A DNA stretch of 64,000 nucleotides from Iris pallida (GCA_029216955.1 JANAVB010015600.1:36554997-36618996), one strand, 5' to 3'; positions 32,237-46,024 are shown, counted from the first letter of the stretch. Numbers and translations are program-made. Notes: generated by a model not told the origin, from the sequence alone.

Positions 32237-33645
32237 AGTGTTATGCTTGCTCTTTCTTTGATTCGACCGACACCGTACATGCGAATTGCCGCTCAGCACG
32301 TCAACTTGACTATATGAAAGGTCACTGGCAATTCGAAACATCTTGGACATGTAGGTTGTGCAAGACGAGGCCCTTGCATCTAAGGGTAGATATCCCTACT
32401 CAAGTCCTCGAATCACCCACGATGTATTCTTGCCTAACTACCTTGCTCCCCTCCTAGGCCGATACGGTCATGCGGCCCCGGGTTTTTGAATCGAGGGTGC
32501 AAAACCTTGTCGAAAAGTTGTCCATAACCACGTACCTACGAGAACTCCTAGACTCAATGTAAAGGCATGGCCTAACCGTCACAACTTAGCTTCGTTAGCT
32601 TTACTTCCTTTACTTATCATACTTCTTTTGCAGAGCCCAAACCATGGTTGCCTCGGCGACTGACCTACAGTCTCGACTCTCGGCGACTGACCTACAGTCC
32701 CGACTCTCGGTGACTGACCTACAGTCTCGATATATTTTCAGTGTTTCCATACTCTTATTGACTTAACTCAGCAATGGCTAATTCATAGCCTTCTAGCATA
32801 ACTTGCACAAAACGTGTTCTTTATGTGCCAATAGACCGTGGCTAACTTTTCACTGAACCAACTGTGGCTCGTGCCTTAAATCGACTTACGTTCTGTGCAA
32901 CACTATCGTCCAAGTCATACTTATATGACGAGCCTTGAGATCGTGGGCCTAGGTGACTTGACAACCGTAGATAACATGGGATAGTGCTTGCTATGACTTC
33001 GATAACCCAGCATAACTTAATCGTGTAATAACTTGACGAGCAAGGGCCATGCCAAGCCTCGCTTCGTGGGAACGTATCGTACATGCGTTCAACTTGAACA
33101 GCCAAGTTCTTTAGGTACCTAAACTTATGCCACAAGCTATGCAATACAGCTTAGCCTGTGGGGCGAGCAAAGGCTATGCCAAGCCTTAGACGATAGGACC
33201 ATGCATGCTTTATCAAGCATTCATGCAGGCGACGCCTATGACTTAGGCTAAGTTCTTAACTTCATGGCAACTAAAACCAACTTTTCTTCTCCCAAGCCAT
33301 GCGACGAAGGATCGAGTGTCATTTTGAAAGCACACCGTGCAACACTTCTAAGCTGATCGTGGGACCTTTTTCATGTTCTAACTCATTCCGACCCGACTTG
33401 GAATTATTCCCTTACCTATGTGGATTCGTCTATTTTATTATCAAGCCTACTTGTGTATTTGAAAACTTTCATTTTATTAGTGTAAAGGCCAAGCTGAGAT
33501 AAGTTCACCTAAGCGACCCACCTGAACGAGGAGTCGCCTCGACCGAGCAGGTATTCGAGCAGCCGTTGCATGACTATGTCCGAACGACGTTGGCATTTCG
33601 ATTCCTTCGATTGAGTAGAGCGGGACGAGGTATTACATTATACAC
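32237..33645 (-). repeat. Degenerate gypsy element D, left (3') LTR, partial
   Basis: This is a direct repeat of 37255-38692, with many substitutions. On the minus strand the LTR starts TGTAATACCTCGTCCCGC at 33645. It is preceded by TTCGAGGACGAAACTTTTTCTG (33679 down), the sequence typical just before the 3' LTR of chromovirus-type gypsy elements. It contains three copies of a 25-bp GACTGACCTACAGTCTCGA repeat (32655-32735). Confidence 0.7.
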
Positions 33646-36292
33646 CACTCAGAAAAAGTTTCGTCCTCGAAACTAACTGAGTACACTTATCGACTTATAA
33701 CTTGGTTCATCATCCAATGTCTCTCGCACACACTTCGTCTTAATCAATTTCTGAAACCTGACTTGCTTCGATACCTCAATTAATATTCTATTTTGTTTCA
33801 AGCCAACGATCGTACTACTATCAATCTTTTCTTGAAATCTATGATTTCGAAATCTTCGATGCCCTTCTATTCTTTTAGTCTCACTTGAATTCAACGTATC
33901 ACTTAGTTGGATCGTTCATATATTTTTGGCGTCCCTAAAATACATGCATGTCAGCTAAGTCTTGTGATAGAGAGTATGTCATTTTCACTTTAGTCGGATC
34001 GTGCACATATTCAGGCGTCCCGAAAATATATGTCTTTCAGCCGAGCCTTGGGAGTGTTGTTTCCATACTCTAGAATCATTCTGTCCACCAGCATCTAATA
34101 CTATCAATCCTCAAGATTAGTCGTACCGATACTAACTCTCAGAATAGGGACGTCTCGCCTAACTTTCTAGGCCATCTCTCTAGGATAAAGTCATCCGTTA
34201 GTACTGGAATCATAGTTCCTCAATAATAATATCAAAATTGACCCCAATCCTAAGGTCAAACCAAAGTTGATAATACGGGTTTTCTACCCAAGCTCGCATC
34301 ACTCTGATTTCTAAACATCGAGCATATATTCTTTTACTCGCACTTGCAATACTTAGTTCATGGGGTCCGAGTAGTTCAGCAAAGCCATCCTATGGTAAGT
34401 CATGTTCAACCAATTTCTTCGACATATCAATATCACTCGTCCAACAAGCAATTCACGTAGTCTATCTCTTCGAACACATTCGATATAATTCTCCTATCCA
34501 TCCTTTCTAAGTCAAGCATGCTACGACATGATTTTGTCACTAAACCAAAATCCTCATCGCATATTCCTTAAGTCATTTATCATAATTCACGTATTCGATC
34601 ACAAGGTCGTCTAGCATAACAATATGTCACGCTCCAATCTCACGCAAGTTTGATTATCCGCGGTGGACACGAAATCACCATGCCCACGCTCCGAAGGATA
34701 ATCGTTCTCACCGGGACGTAACTCTTGTATTGAATCTAGACTATTTTATTCTCGATACGCATATTGGATCCAATCAATCCTCAAGTTTTACTTAATCGTC
34801 AATCACAAGTCCGACCCATCCTCGAATTCACCTTCGCATCAAACCATAAGGTAAAGCAATCCAAATTGCCATGTCTTGATTTTTCGAGTTTGATCATTCC
34901 CGCGACATGAATCACCATGTCAACGCTCACGCAGAATAATCGCTCCATATTCGACGTGACGCATGTGCGAGGCTAGAGTTACGCACGCGCAAGACAAGAT
35001 TGTCAATGTTGTACTTATAATTGAAGAAATCAAGACACGATCATTTTCATCTAATATTCATTTCAATCAAAATCCCAAGTATAGCATCCATCAAAACAAT
35101 AACACTTTCCATGATCGTCATTCCTCGAATCAGAATTCCTCCGAGTTATCACATATCGATCTTTGATACGTCTCAATACCATCAATGATATACGTAACCT
35201 GACGATCTTTATTTGCAACAAATTCTGAGTCGTACAATCGATGCTATCGTCCGAACTGGATAATCTCCTCGACATTTAAGATCAAGTTCGATTATTATCC
35301 CCTAAACTAGTTACATAATCAATTCGTTCAACCCAAAATCACGTATGTTCATCCGTCTATCTTAAGTCATCGAGCAACACATTTTTTCAAACTCATCGAT
35401 CTATGCTAACTCAAATCATCGAGCAACATCTATTCAAATTCTTAGAGTCATTCTCAAATATTTGAATCATTTTCGTTCACGCTTTCATCCAATCATGCTA
35501 ACTTTTCATATACATTTCATATCGATTTTTTTGATCGAGTCATCCGTTCGTACACCTTAACTTTTTATTGATTCAATTTTTCCTACTGAATCATTCTCGT
35601 ATTTTATACTTGCATAATTCCAATCTCGTGTGTGTCATATCTAGTTCGTTCAAATCAATTTCATGCTAGCAATCAAGTCATGACTACTCTTTCTAAGGCT
35701 TTGCGTACACATCGCTTGTTAATAGACTCATTGGCACCCCATATCCTCAATCGATCAACATCCCCGAAACTATCCCATACACCACTCTGGAATGAAGCTA
35801 TTCGACAAATTCTCAAAACTATCATTTGATTCACAATAAATTACTTTGAATCTCCATTCGAATCATTCCTAAAATTTCAAGTACCCTTATTTGTATTACA
35901 TCGACGATAACATCGTCGTTCGATAGCACTCTTATCGATAGTCATCCCGTATTCTATAAGTCAAGTCAAAATCATTCTTATTTTGAGATGATTCGCATCC
36001 CACACATAACTCTTCTAAGGTCGACACAACTCTTAGTGTATATTTCCAGTCCGACTTAGCCAACCGTGCTTTACGTGAACCATCTTTTGTTTTTATCGAA
36101 AAATATTCTCATACGATTTGCAAAATATATAGACTTATTGTATGGGCATCCTGTGGAATATTTGAGAGAGAGCGCACCAACAATACCGATTTACGAAAAT
36201 AACATCAGATTTTACGAAACATCAGAGTTAAAGAATTCAGTCGAAAGTTCAAAGACGTAAAGCTGTGATCTGATACCATTATGTCACGCTCC
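33646..36292 (-). mobile_element. Degenerate gypsy element D, internal region without ORFs
   Basis: This lies between the two LTR copies. At its right end TGGTATCAGATCAC on the minus strand (36290 down) is a primer site two bases from the LTR end GAGCGTGACA. No gag or pol frame survives. It contains a two-copy repeat near 33900-34050 (GGATCGT...GGCGTCCC...ATGTC...CAGC) and an internal TGTCACGCTCC at 34626 that resembles a second LTR end. The element is old or was assembled from fragments. Confidence 0.6.
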
Positions 36293-38692
36293 GGTCTCGT
36301 AGCTAGGACCGATCGTCCTTGCTTAGACGTGATGCCGCATGAGCCTTGATTGTGCTCATTCACGATAGTTTCCTAACGGCCGATTATAACAGCTTGTGAC
36401 GGGGTCGTCGCACAGAAGTCCCAAGCAAAAATATTGAATATACAAGGCAACACAAGCATTGAAACAAAATTAGAGTCGTTATTGATACTTGAAATAAGAT
36501 TACAAAGACGCGTAGCCAAGATTACAATCACTCAAACTCTCTCTCTCTCATCTCTCAATACAATTAACGAGCCAACGGATGCTTCAGATAGACGATGTCC
36601 ATATATTATGTCCAGTATAAGTCCAGACTCCATACAGATGCACACCTCGAGACGCCAGGAAACTCCGTGCCTCAATACATCCAAGTGAGCTCCACGCCAA
36701 CGAGCTTCTACCTGTGCCTGCACATAAACACTGTGTGGGTGTCAGTACTCAACTGTACTGGTAGAGTGAGCTCCTCGCCCACCCATACAAAACCAACACG
36801 TTCATTTTACTTTGTGTAACATAAACCCTTTTTTAATGTCTTTCTAGTCTTGCCTTAGGATCAACGTTCAGGATACAGACAACTGGAGACTCTAGACCAT
36901 CACCGTGCTATTATACCGATAATTTTCTTATCCTTGCCTATACCGACTCGTACTTATCTTTTGGCCCATGCCGTGGGATGCGACAACATGGTTCGTGTTA
37001 TCGACTTGGTTCGTGCTTTAATATTGAGGTCATGCCTCACAACGTAGCATGACTTAACCATACTTGCCTTACGGTCCTTCTCGAGTTAACTCAGGAAGAT
37101 TCGATCCCGACTTACGCAACTCTATATCATCGACTTAATACTCGACACCACATTCGTGCCGAAGCACACGGTGTCCTTGCTATGGCCAAATCTTAGGCCT
37201 CTTAAGACTTGTGATGCAATCGTGCATACTATCTTTACTTCATTCGTGCAATGCTTTTTCTTTCTTTGATTCGACCGACACCGTATATGTGGATTGCCGC
37301 TTAGCACGTCAACTTGACAATATGAAAGGTCACTGGTAATTCAAGCTATCTTGGACATGTAGGTGGTGCAAGACGAGGCCCTTGCAGCTAAGGGTAGCTA
37401 GCCCTGCTCAAGTCCTCGAATCATCGACGACATGTTCTTGCTTAACTATCTTGCTCCCCTCCTAGGCCAATACGGTCCTGTGGCCCCAGGTTTCCGAATC
37501 GAGGGTGCGAAACCTTGTCGACAAGTAGTCCATGACCACACACCTACGAGAACTCCTAAACTCAAAGTAAATGTATGGCCTAACCGTCACAACTTAGCTT
37601 CCTTAGCTTTACTTATTTTACTTATCATACTTCTTTTACAGAGCCCAAACCAGGGTTGCCTCGACGACTGACCTACAATCCGGACATGTTTCCTTCTCAA
37701 CGACTGACCTACAGTCCCGACTCTCGGTGACTGACCTACAGTCTCGACTCTCAGCCACTGACCTACAGTCTTGATATATTTTTCGTATTTCCATACTCTT
37801 ATTGACTTAACTCATGAATGGCTAATTCATAGCCTTCAAGCATAACTTGCACAAAATGTGTTCTTCATGTGCTAATAGACCGTGGCTAACTTTCCAATAA
37901 ACCAACCGTGGCTCATGCCTTAAACCGACTTACGTTCTATGCAATACTATCGTCCAAGTCATACTTTATATGATGAGCCTTGAGATCGTGGGACTAGGTG
38001 ACTTGACAACCGCAGATAATATGGGATAGTACTTGCTATGACTTCGATAGCCCAACATAACTTTGCATAACTTAATCATGCAACAACTTGACGAGCAAAG
38101 GCTATGCCAAGCCTCGCATCGTGGGAACGTGTCGTGCACGCATTCGACTTGAACAACCAAGTTCTTTGGGTGCCTAGACTTATGCCACAAGCTATGCAAT
38201 GCAGCTTAACCCGTGGGGTGAGCAATGACTATGCGAAGCCTTAGACGATGGGACTGTGCATGCTTTATAAAGCATTCATGCGAGCGACGCCTATGACTTA
38301 GGCTAAGTTCTTAACTTCATGGCAACTGAAGCCAACTTTCCTTCTCCCAAGCCACGCGATGAAGGATTGAGTGTCATTTTGAAAGCACGTCGTGTAACAC
38401 TTCTAAGCCGACCGTGGGACCTTTTCCATGTTCTAACTCATTCCGACCGAATTTGGAATTTTTTCCTTAGCTATGTAGATTTTTCTCTTTTATTATCAAG
38501 CCTACTTGTGCATTTGAAAACTTTTGTTTTATTAGTGTGACGGCCAAGCTGAGGCAAGTTCACCGAAGCTACCCACCTGAGGGAGGACTCGCCTCGACCG
38601 AGCGGGTCTTCGAGCAGCCGTTGCATGACTAAGTCCGAACGTCGTTGGTGTTTCGATTCCTTCAATTGAGCTGAGCGGGATGGGCCATTACA
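36293..38692 (-). repeat. Degenerate gypsy element D, right (5') LTR
   Basis: On the minus strand it starts TGTAATGGCCCATCCCGC (38692) and ends GGAGCGTGACA (36293), next to the primer site. The part 37255-38692 repeats 32237-33645. The part 36293-37254 is not found in the left LTR. It carries four copies of the CTGACCTACAGTC repeat (37670-37780). The 5 bp after 38692 (GGAAG) are not matched at the left end, so no TSD could be shown. Confidence 0.65.
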
Positions 38693-39393
38693 GGAAGCCT
38701 TACTGAGTTCTCAGGTATTTGGATATCCGGTGTGCTTTACAGGAAGCACATGTAGCACAACACTACAAAGGAGCATAGTACTCCATGCTACAGTGGGGAG
38801 ACTCCACATAAGATACTAGTGGGGGGTAAGGCCTCGGCTTTGGGCCAAGTCACAGCAGCGTAGTACCGCACATAGGCAAGTGGGCCTAATGCTGTATAAT
38901 AAAGAGTGGTAGGCAGCACTAAAAAGAGGTTGGGCCTCATATTATATTGGGTGACACCACATGAGGTACCTAGAAAGGATGAAGCCTCGGTTTTGCGAAC
39001 CATGTCACAGCGACGTAACACCGCAAAGAAGCGAAAGGCTTCATGCTGGATAGTTTGGCACTACAAATAGACTATGCCTCATGCTAAAGTGGTATGACAC
39101 CACATGAGGTATTGCCTCGGCTTTGGTCTATGTCATAACGACATAGCATCGCAAGGAAGCGAAAGGCTTCATGCCAAGACTCTTTAAAAGAACTCACCTG
39201 GAGTGTATGGATAGAGATAAAGGTCGTCTCCTGAGAGAAATATTATAGGCTCCTAAGATACATACACCAAAACTAGGCTGGCAAAAGACCTTTGCTGGAA
39301 GATTAAAGTCTTAGCGACATCTATCCTATTGTATGATGGACAGTCACTGTGAAGAGTGCCCAACCTATAAATATAGAGAGATATTTGGGGGAT
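38693..39393 (+). repeat. Fragment ending in a polypurine tract, with 150-bp repeats
   Basis: Three degenerate units of about 150 bp (38760-39175) share CACCACATGAGGTA, GCCTCGG(C/T)TTTG and GCGAAAGGCTTCATGC. Then come ATATTTGGGGGA (polypurine-like, 39381-39392) and the LTR start TGTTGGTG. It is best read as the 3' end of a copia-type element's internal region, truncated at its left by element D. Confidence 0.55.
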
Positions 39394-40019
39394 TGTTGGT
39401 GTTTTGGCTTGGTGACTAGAAAGATAGTCCCATATTGCTCATACCAAATGGATTGTATCTTTATATAAAACTTTGCTTGTGGAGAGAGATGCACATGAGG
39501 TATGGAAAGGCACATGTGTCACGACCCGCACCCGCTTTTCGGACGCGAGCTCGTGAGCAAGCCAGCTACGCATCAATCGGACTCCAGCCCGACTCGAATA
39601 CGTAAACGCTGTCACGGCTAGGGCAAACTGCCAAATCATGACAAACAAATCTATATCTCAATCCACAATAAGACAACATAAATGAACACTATGGGTCGTG
39701 GTCTGCAGTCCACTAGCATATATGTTCGATAAGACTCTAAAGAAAGTAACAAGAGTCTAAACTGAATCAGAAAACATGATAAAGTAAGAAAGCACGAAAG
39801 GATAACAATGTAATAATGATACCTGAATCCCACAAGCGGATCATCGCATCCGAAACCCACAAGAATCGTGAATCCTCCGCCACCCAGAACTACTAGCTAA
39901 CTCCATGCAACCGCTAAACCTGAGAAGATCATCAGGTCCTTAGAGGAGATAGCAAGATACATAATATACATGCCTATCTAGCAGTTTTATCATGCACAAG
40001 ATATAAACAAGAGAGAACA

Positions 40020-40132
40020 AGAACAAGACAAATGACTACGAACACGAACTCGAACACGAACACGAATACGAACACGAACACGAATACGAACACAAACACG
40101 AATACGAACACGAACACGAACACGAACACTAG
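40020..40132. repeat. (CGAACA)n-like minisatellite
   Basis: About 18 units of CGAACA/CGAATA. The Val/Phe-repeat frame on the minus strand is an artefact. Confidence 0.92.
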
Positions 40133-40191
40133 AACAAATATGCGTAAATGAACTGTCAGATGAACGATAATCACGAGATCAATGGAAGAAC

Positions 40192-40442
40192 CAAACCCTC
40201 ATCCCGAGTGTGGACTCATGGGTTTGAACTAAGCACTAACCCTCGTCCCGAGTGTGGACTCTCTGGTTAGCTCACGACAAGGCACCCTCGTCCCGTGTGT
40301 GGACTCTCTGGTGCAATTGGTCAACCCTCGTCCCGAGTGTGGACTCTCTGGTGCCAATGATCACGACAAGCACCCTCGTCCCAAGTGTGGACTCTCTGGT
40401 GCACCAAACAACCCTCGTTCCGAGTGTGGACTCTCTGGTTGT
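40192..40442. repeat. Six-copy hairpin array with covarying stems
   Basis: Six copies of the core CTCGTCCCGAGTGTGG + ACTCTCT are each enclosed by flanks that pair with each other although the flank sequence differs between copies: CAAACCC/GGGTTTG, CTAACC/GGTTAG, GCACC/GGTGC, TTGG..ACC/GGT.CCAA, GCACC/GGTGC, ACAACC/GGTTGT. The core has an inner GTCC/GGAC pairing. Confidence 0.85.
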
Positions 40443-41950
40443 GTAAAACAATAATCAAGGCTATGGCAGTTCACTACACGCACTCGTCCTATGACACGAC
40501 TCAAGCAAGGTACTGGTGAGAAACTTCAAGTATGAAATACAAGACCAAACATGAACACGGCTATATGCAATAAAAAAAACTCAAAATAATATAATACTAA
40601 AAGCACATGTCCATAAACAATCAAAATTGGGAAATAAAATACAATGCATGTAAATAAAACTGTAGAGAAAGACAATGTATACTTGCCTGGAGGTTGCACG
40701 CAGATCCAACAAAATATTATCAACTGATAAGCCACAAAATCCACATCATCACAACTGTCTCCGGAAGATGAAACAGATATTACCAATGTTCTCAGAATAG
40801 TCAAATTAGCTAGGATTGCCTGTCCTTAAGTCCAATTCTGGATACAGGGGCAAAACGGTAATTTTGGGTAAAAAACGGTGTCCGTCGTTGGACCCGCTTT
40901 GCACCAAAAAGCGTGTCAGAGTCAATGGTCTCTAAAGTCGTCAAACTACATGTCTACGGATTCAGTTTTTCGATACGAACCCACCGTATGTCCAAAGTTG
41001 GATTTTGGCGGGCCGTGCACAAAATCGCCCGTTAAATCGGATCGTAGGGCCCGCGAAACGGCGATCTAATCAACTATCTCAGAATCAGACCAAACTTGGC
41101 ATACAGGACCAGAAAAATAATACGGTCCTATTGGCCCAAGTTTTGTCTCGATCTGACGAACGTGCACAAAGTAATTGAGAAATTTGCACAGAGGCCGATA
41201 CGATGAATTTTGACGGATACGCATCAAATTCGTCGTGCAAACGCGACCAATTTAAATTCCGTCAAAGTCCACACGATCACGAAGCTGTTACGTACCTTTC
41301 GATGCCTTCAGTTCGCGACCGTGTCGCCTGGATTGGCGGGACGCACGTCGTATCGGACAAATTTTCTAGTTTTTAAAACAGTTTTTCGGTAAACTGCGGG
41401 ATTCGATTTCTCGATACGTTGTCGATGATTTCTAAATCCACAAAAAGGGTCGTGAAGTCCTATATGTTGTCAATAAACTCTTTCAAATAGATTTTCAAAA
41501 TCGTTCATGGTTTGGAAGAAAACTGACCGTAAATTAGGGTAATCGGTCTACGAAACTGTTCTATTTTCGAACAGTTATTGGATCGACTTCGCGTCGAGTT
41601 CTCGGTCGATCGAAGGGTTTACGACGAATTCCCTTTGAAGGGTTTCGAAGATGGTTATATTGTCGACGTGTACGAAGAAACCGTACAGAAAAATATGCTA
41701 TGACGAGAGAGAAAACTCATCGCAAAGTCAAGGCTTTGGGGACACTGCTGTCAGTGGTTCCCTGTCTCCTGCGCACGGCTGTGCTTCCGGCAGCCTCCGG
41801 CGACCCGCGCGGCGGTCCACGACAAGCACCAACGTCGGACTGGTGGGTCGCGGTGGAAGTGGTGGCACGTCGAGTTTAGTCTAAGGTTTTGATCTCACAT
41901 CTCCCTTTCCCCGACTATATAGATGCTATTGCTGTCGAACCAACACGAGC

Positions 41951-41976
41951 GGGGGGGGGGGGGGGGGGGGGGGGGG
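41951..41976. repeat. Poly-G tract
   Basis: A run of about 26 G (poly-C on the LTR strand) roughly 30 bp upstream of the solo LTR 2 TATA box. Confidence 0.95.
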
Positions 41977-42347
41977 AAGAAAATTCTGCTCGGGTTCTAC
42001 TTGGGCCCATGGCTTTGGGTAATTTTATTTGGGTTCGGCATTGCAGCTGCTGAGCTGACTTGGTTTGTATTGGGATTGGCCTGGCTTGGTTTGTATTGGG
42101 ATTCCCTCAATGACTTGGGCTGCTGGGCTTGTGGGCCTGGGTTGGCATTGCTCTTTTATGGATATATCTATAAATACATGTATGTATATATAAATGTATG
42201 TTTTCATATATAATGGTTTATATACATACATTTCCATCAATACAAATTTAGGTATATGTATATACATATATATATATATACACACATATACATATAATTA
42301 ACATTTATATATACATACACACATTTAATATATATCTATATTTATAT

Positions 42348-42451
<104 letters not shown>

Positions 42452-44461
42452 ATATTTACACACATCCATATACATATATACCTCATATATTTATATACCA
42501 ATAAATACTCAATTAACAAGTAATAATACCTAATTGCAATAATATATTTATTTAATCACCATAGAATAATAAAATAATACTAAAATAATTAAATGGTGGT
42601 TTGGTAAATCTATACTATTCACCTTTGTCTGGGTCCAAAAAATTGTACAAACATTGTAAACAATATTTAATAATAAAATACCAGTTTTGTACAAATATTC
42701 AAATAGTTAAAAATGTACCTCATCACCTAAAATAATTTAAGAAAAATTTGTACACACATAAAATATGACTACATGACCATCCCTGGTCTCACTGCATGCC
42801 CACATAGGCTTGGATTCGGTTCAGGCTCAGCTCGGGCTAAATTGACACAAATGGGTTTCCTACAAGTCAATAAATATAATAATAATTAATTAAACTTATT
42901 TATAATGGTCATGTCACAAGTTGGCCTGGTTTTCCTAGTTATGACATCACTATGCTCGACCTTCCCTGGCATGGCTAACGTACTAGTCAAGGCACGCCAC
43001 TACACTATCCATGCCATGATTCCTAGTCGTCTAGTACTTCAAAACTCAACTAAGGCTAAAGTCATCTACCGTAATAATTAACTAAATAATTATTTATAAA
43101 AATCTAAAAGTCACCATTTAAATCAAATAAATAATAGAAAAAATATTTTCAAAATTTTTCAGGAAGAGGAGTTACAACATGGGTGCCATGTGTGAGTATT
43201 TTTCTAGTAGAAAGAAGGCTAACTCCATAAAAAAGTATTCATACATTTTGTCATGCTCATGGGATCATTCATATTAGAGCTAAGCCTCGAAGGGCCTTAA
43301 CGATTTGGACTCGGACTTGGACTCGAACTCGGAATCGAGCTCAAGGGCATAAAGTGGCGCTTTATGTGTCGTTTCTGCACTTGTGCGTTCGTCTTATGTG
43401 TGAGTCACATGCGCTAGGCGTATGTGTTCGGCGCATAGGCGGGCATAGGCACGGATACAGGCATGGAGGCAGGCACGGGGGCAGACACGGGCGTAGGCAC
43501 AGACTTGGCGCTGCTAAGTGTGACCGCGTGCGCTCTTACTCCAGCGTACTGCGCATGGATGTTGTGTTGTTGCACGCGTGCCTGTGCGGTCGTAATGCTG
43601 CGCTGCTGTATACGCGCCTGTGTAATAATTAAGCACTGGTTGGAAGCTTCGGGCAGTTATGAAAAGATTGAACCATTTTTTCAGATCCAATTTTTGTAGG
43701 ATTTGAATTTGATTTAGTTAAATATTTTTATTATTCGTTCCTATATTTTTGCAATCAGTGTACGACTAGGATTATAGTTAGATTATCAGCTTAACGCTAT
43801 AAATACTCTCTTCGTGTCTTCTTTGATGACTTACTCAGAAAATAAGAGACGAAGAGAGTTGAGAGGCCACTGCTATTTGGAGTCCAAGAAGTCCTGCGAG
43901 TTCAGTTAGGAGGTGACAATGAGCGTTTCAGAAGTTCTTCGAACTTGCTGGTTCCTTGGAGCAGATCACAGTAGGGCGAATCTTGCTTTGAGAAACGGTG
44001 ATCTTAATTATCCCAGCAGAGTTGCGTCTTCTTCTTCCTCCGTATTTAAGACAGAGTCTTCAAGATATTCTTGAGAAGCAATTCTCAAAGTTCCTTATAT
44101 ACATAGTGTGTGATCGAAATTCATTCTGGAGAATCACTATGTCCACTCTCGTTCATCCATCTAAGATTTGTTTCAGGAATAACAGTTGGTAGCGTGAAGC
44201 TATCACTATAAAAGCTAGGGTGGAGGCCATTGAAGGGGTCATTAAGAGAGGGTTGCTCTTTGGGGTATTTGGCTGTAACACTTTTGAATGGTTTCTTACT
44301 TATTCAATAAAGTTTGCTTTCCTTTTTCCATGGAGTATATCTCTCTTGCCCCAACCATGTAAGACATTTGTGTGCCCTGTGTTATTATTCAGTCTTATGC
44401 TTTGTTGTATTACTCGCCATTAAGAGTATTATTATGCTCTATCTCGCTTTCACATATTGCA

Positions 44462-45043
44462 TAAAATTGGTATTAGAGCTAAGGGAACTATTAGAATTGT
44501 TCATTCCATATGAGTTAAAGGTAGGTGATGACATTAGCCCGCTTCCCATCTTCCTGGATATAGAAGAAAGCACCTTAGGGTTTAACTAATAATCAAGCAC
44601 TACTATGAATGCTAATAGGTAATTTAAATAAGTGTTATAAATAAGACAAGTATACCGACACCCGATGTATATATCCTAGTATTCCATATAAGGTGCTCCA
44701 TTTTCGGAACTCTCTGGGACTTTAATCCACTATTATTACAGATTGTTACACATAAGATTTGATACGAATGTTCGTCGACTTCTTAACAACGTGCTTTGAT
44801 CCGAACGCTCGTCGACTTCCATACAAACATTGTTATGAAGACTTGCGGACTTTAACCTCTTACAAAAAGGGTTTTAATCTTCTAATAATAATTTAAAGAT
44901 CGAACTTTGTAACTCAATACAACGCTATCTCAATATGATTGGCAAGTGAAAGCTTTTGTACATGTGGAATTTTTTTGGAGTATTGGATAAAAAATTAAGG
45001 CTCTAAAAAGTTGGAATCAAATGAGATTATTTGGGTTTAAATA
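44462..45043 (+). other. Start of a copia-type internal region (no ORF)
   Basis: This begins with the primer-site variant TTGGTATTAGAGC. No gag frame is recognisable before the sequence is cut by the next LTR at 45044. TCGTCGACTTC occurs twice (44775, 44810). Confidence 0.45.
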
Positions 45044-45337
45044 TGTCACGACCCGCATCCGATATAGGAACACGAATAGTGAACAACATCCAGCCTACGC
45101 TACAGCATCGGTGGTAGAATGTTGTCTAGGTCACTAACTATCAATCTCACACAATGATATCACGTACCTGTCATAGATCTCAACTCCAAATGGAGGAAAA
45201 AGTACAAATGATAACACTAAATACCCAATCACAATCTAAAGCAAGATAAGATATCAAAGAAGTCTAATAAACTACAAAGTCTGAAACATCAACAACTTTC
45301 AAAGACACTAACAATATCCAAATCTCTAATATAATAA

Positions 45338-45341
<4 letters not shown>

Positions 45342-45423
<82 letters not shown>

Positions 45424-45426
45424 AAA

Positions 45427-45472
<46 letters not shown>
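45342..45472. repeat. (TA)n microsatellite
   Basis: Two TA tracts separated by a short A-rich stretch. Confidence 0.95.
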
Positions 45473-45474
<2 letters not shown>

Positions 45475-46024
45475 GCCAAGAATTCTAATAGTGAATCTAT
45501 CCAAAGCTATAGTAGTAACTAAGCCCCTCGGTAATCACTCATGAGCATCAGGAGCCATGGTTGCTATCCCCTCCTCGGCTCCGTAGAATGTGGGACACAG
45601 GTCCCCTAAGCAGTCATCTAAAAAAATATCCTGTCAGGATAAAACTAGCACACCTCTTCTAGCAATTCCAATTAAATGACAAACACTATAAAACAGTTAT
45701 AGTAAGTGATACTTGATGAGCAGAAAAAGAATGAGTCATAAAATAAAATAGACAATAGCTAACTAAAGTAAAAGAAAAGTAAATATGGTGAGCCAGAAGA
45801 ACATGACAATAAAGGCTGTAAATAAAAATAACAAACAAGAACATATGTGATGTGAGTCCTACAAGTATAATGTGAGTCAAGCAAGCAAGTGTATATATAT
45901 ATGTATAGCCTTGGTTATCTAAACTATTACTCATATGTACTCACACCCTCATACACACACATATGAATACCCCCGCATAACCTCCTATCCCTGGGTATAC
46001 TGTTTTCCCCTATCCTATGTGCCT

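Noticed and set aside
31663..38697. TSD for element D
   Set aside because: GGAAG follows 38692 but no matching pentamer precedes a plausible LTR end near 31668 or 32237.
39974..40174. Val/Phe dipeptide-repeat ORF
   Set aside because: Product of the CGAACA minisatellite.
40192..40442. CRISPR-like appearance of the repeat array (constant repeats, variable spacers)
   Set aside because: This is plant DNA inside a solo LTR; the variable parts pair with each other across each repeat, which fits hairpins rather than spacers.
43354..43699. ORF with His/Gly/Arg repeats (GHRHGYRHGGRHG)
   Set aside because: It translates a short GGCACGGGG-type repeat inside a copia LTR; no start context and no family.
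45264..45479. Tyr/Ile-repeat ORFs (also at 28159, 42025 and 42325)
   Set aside because: Translations of (TA)n microsatellites.
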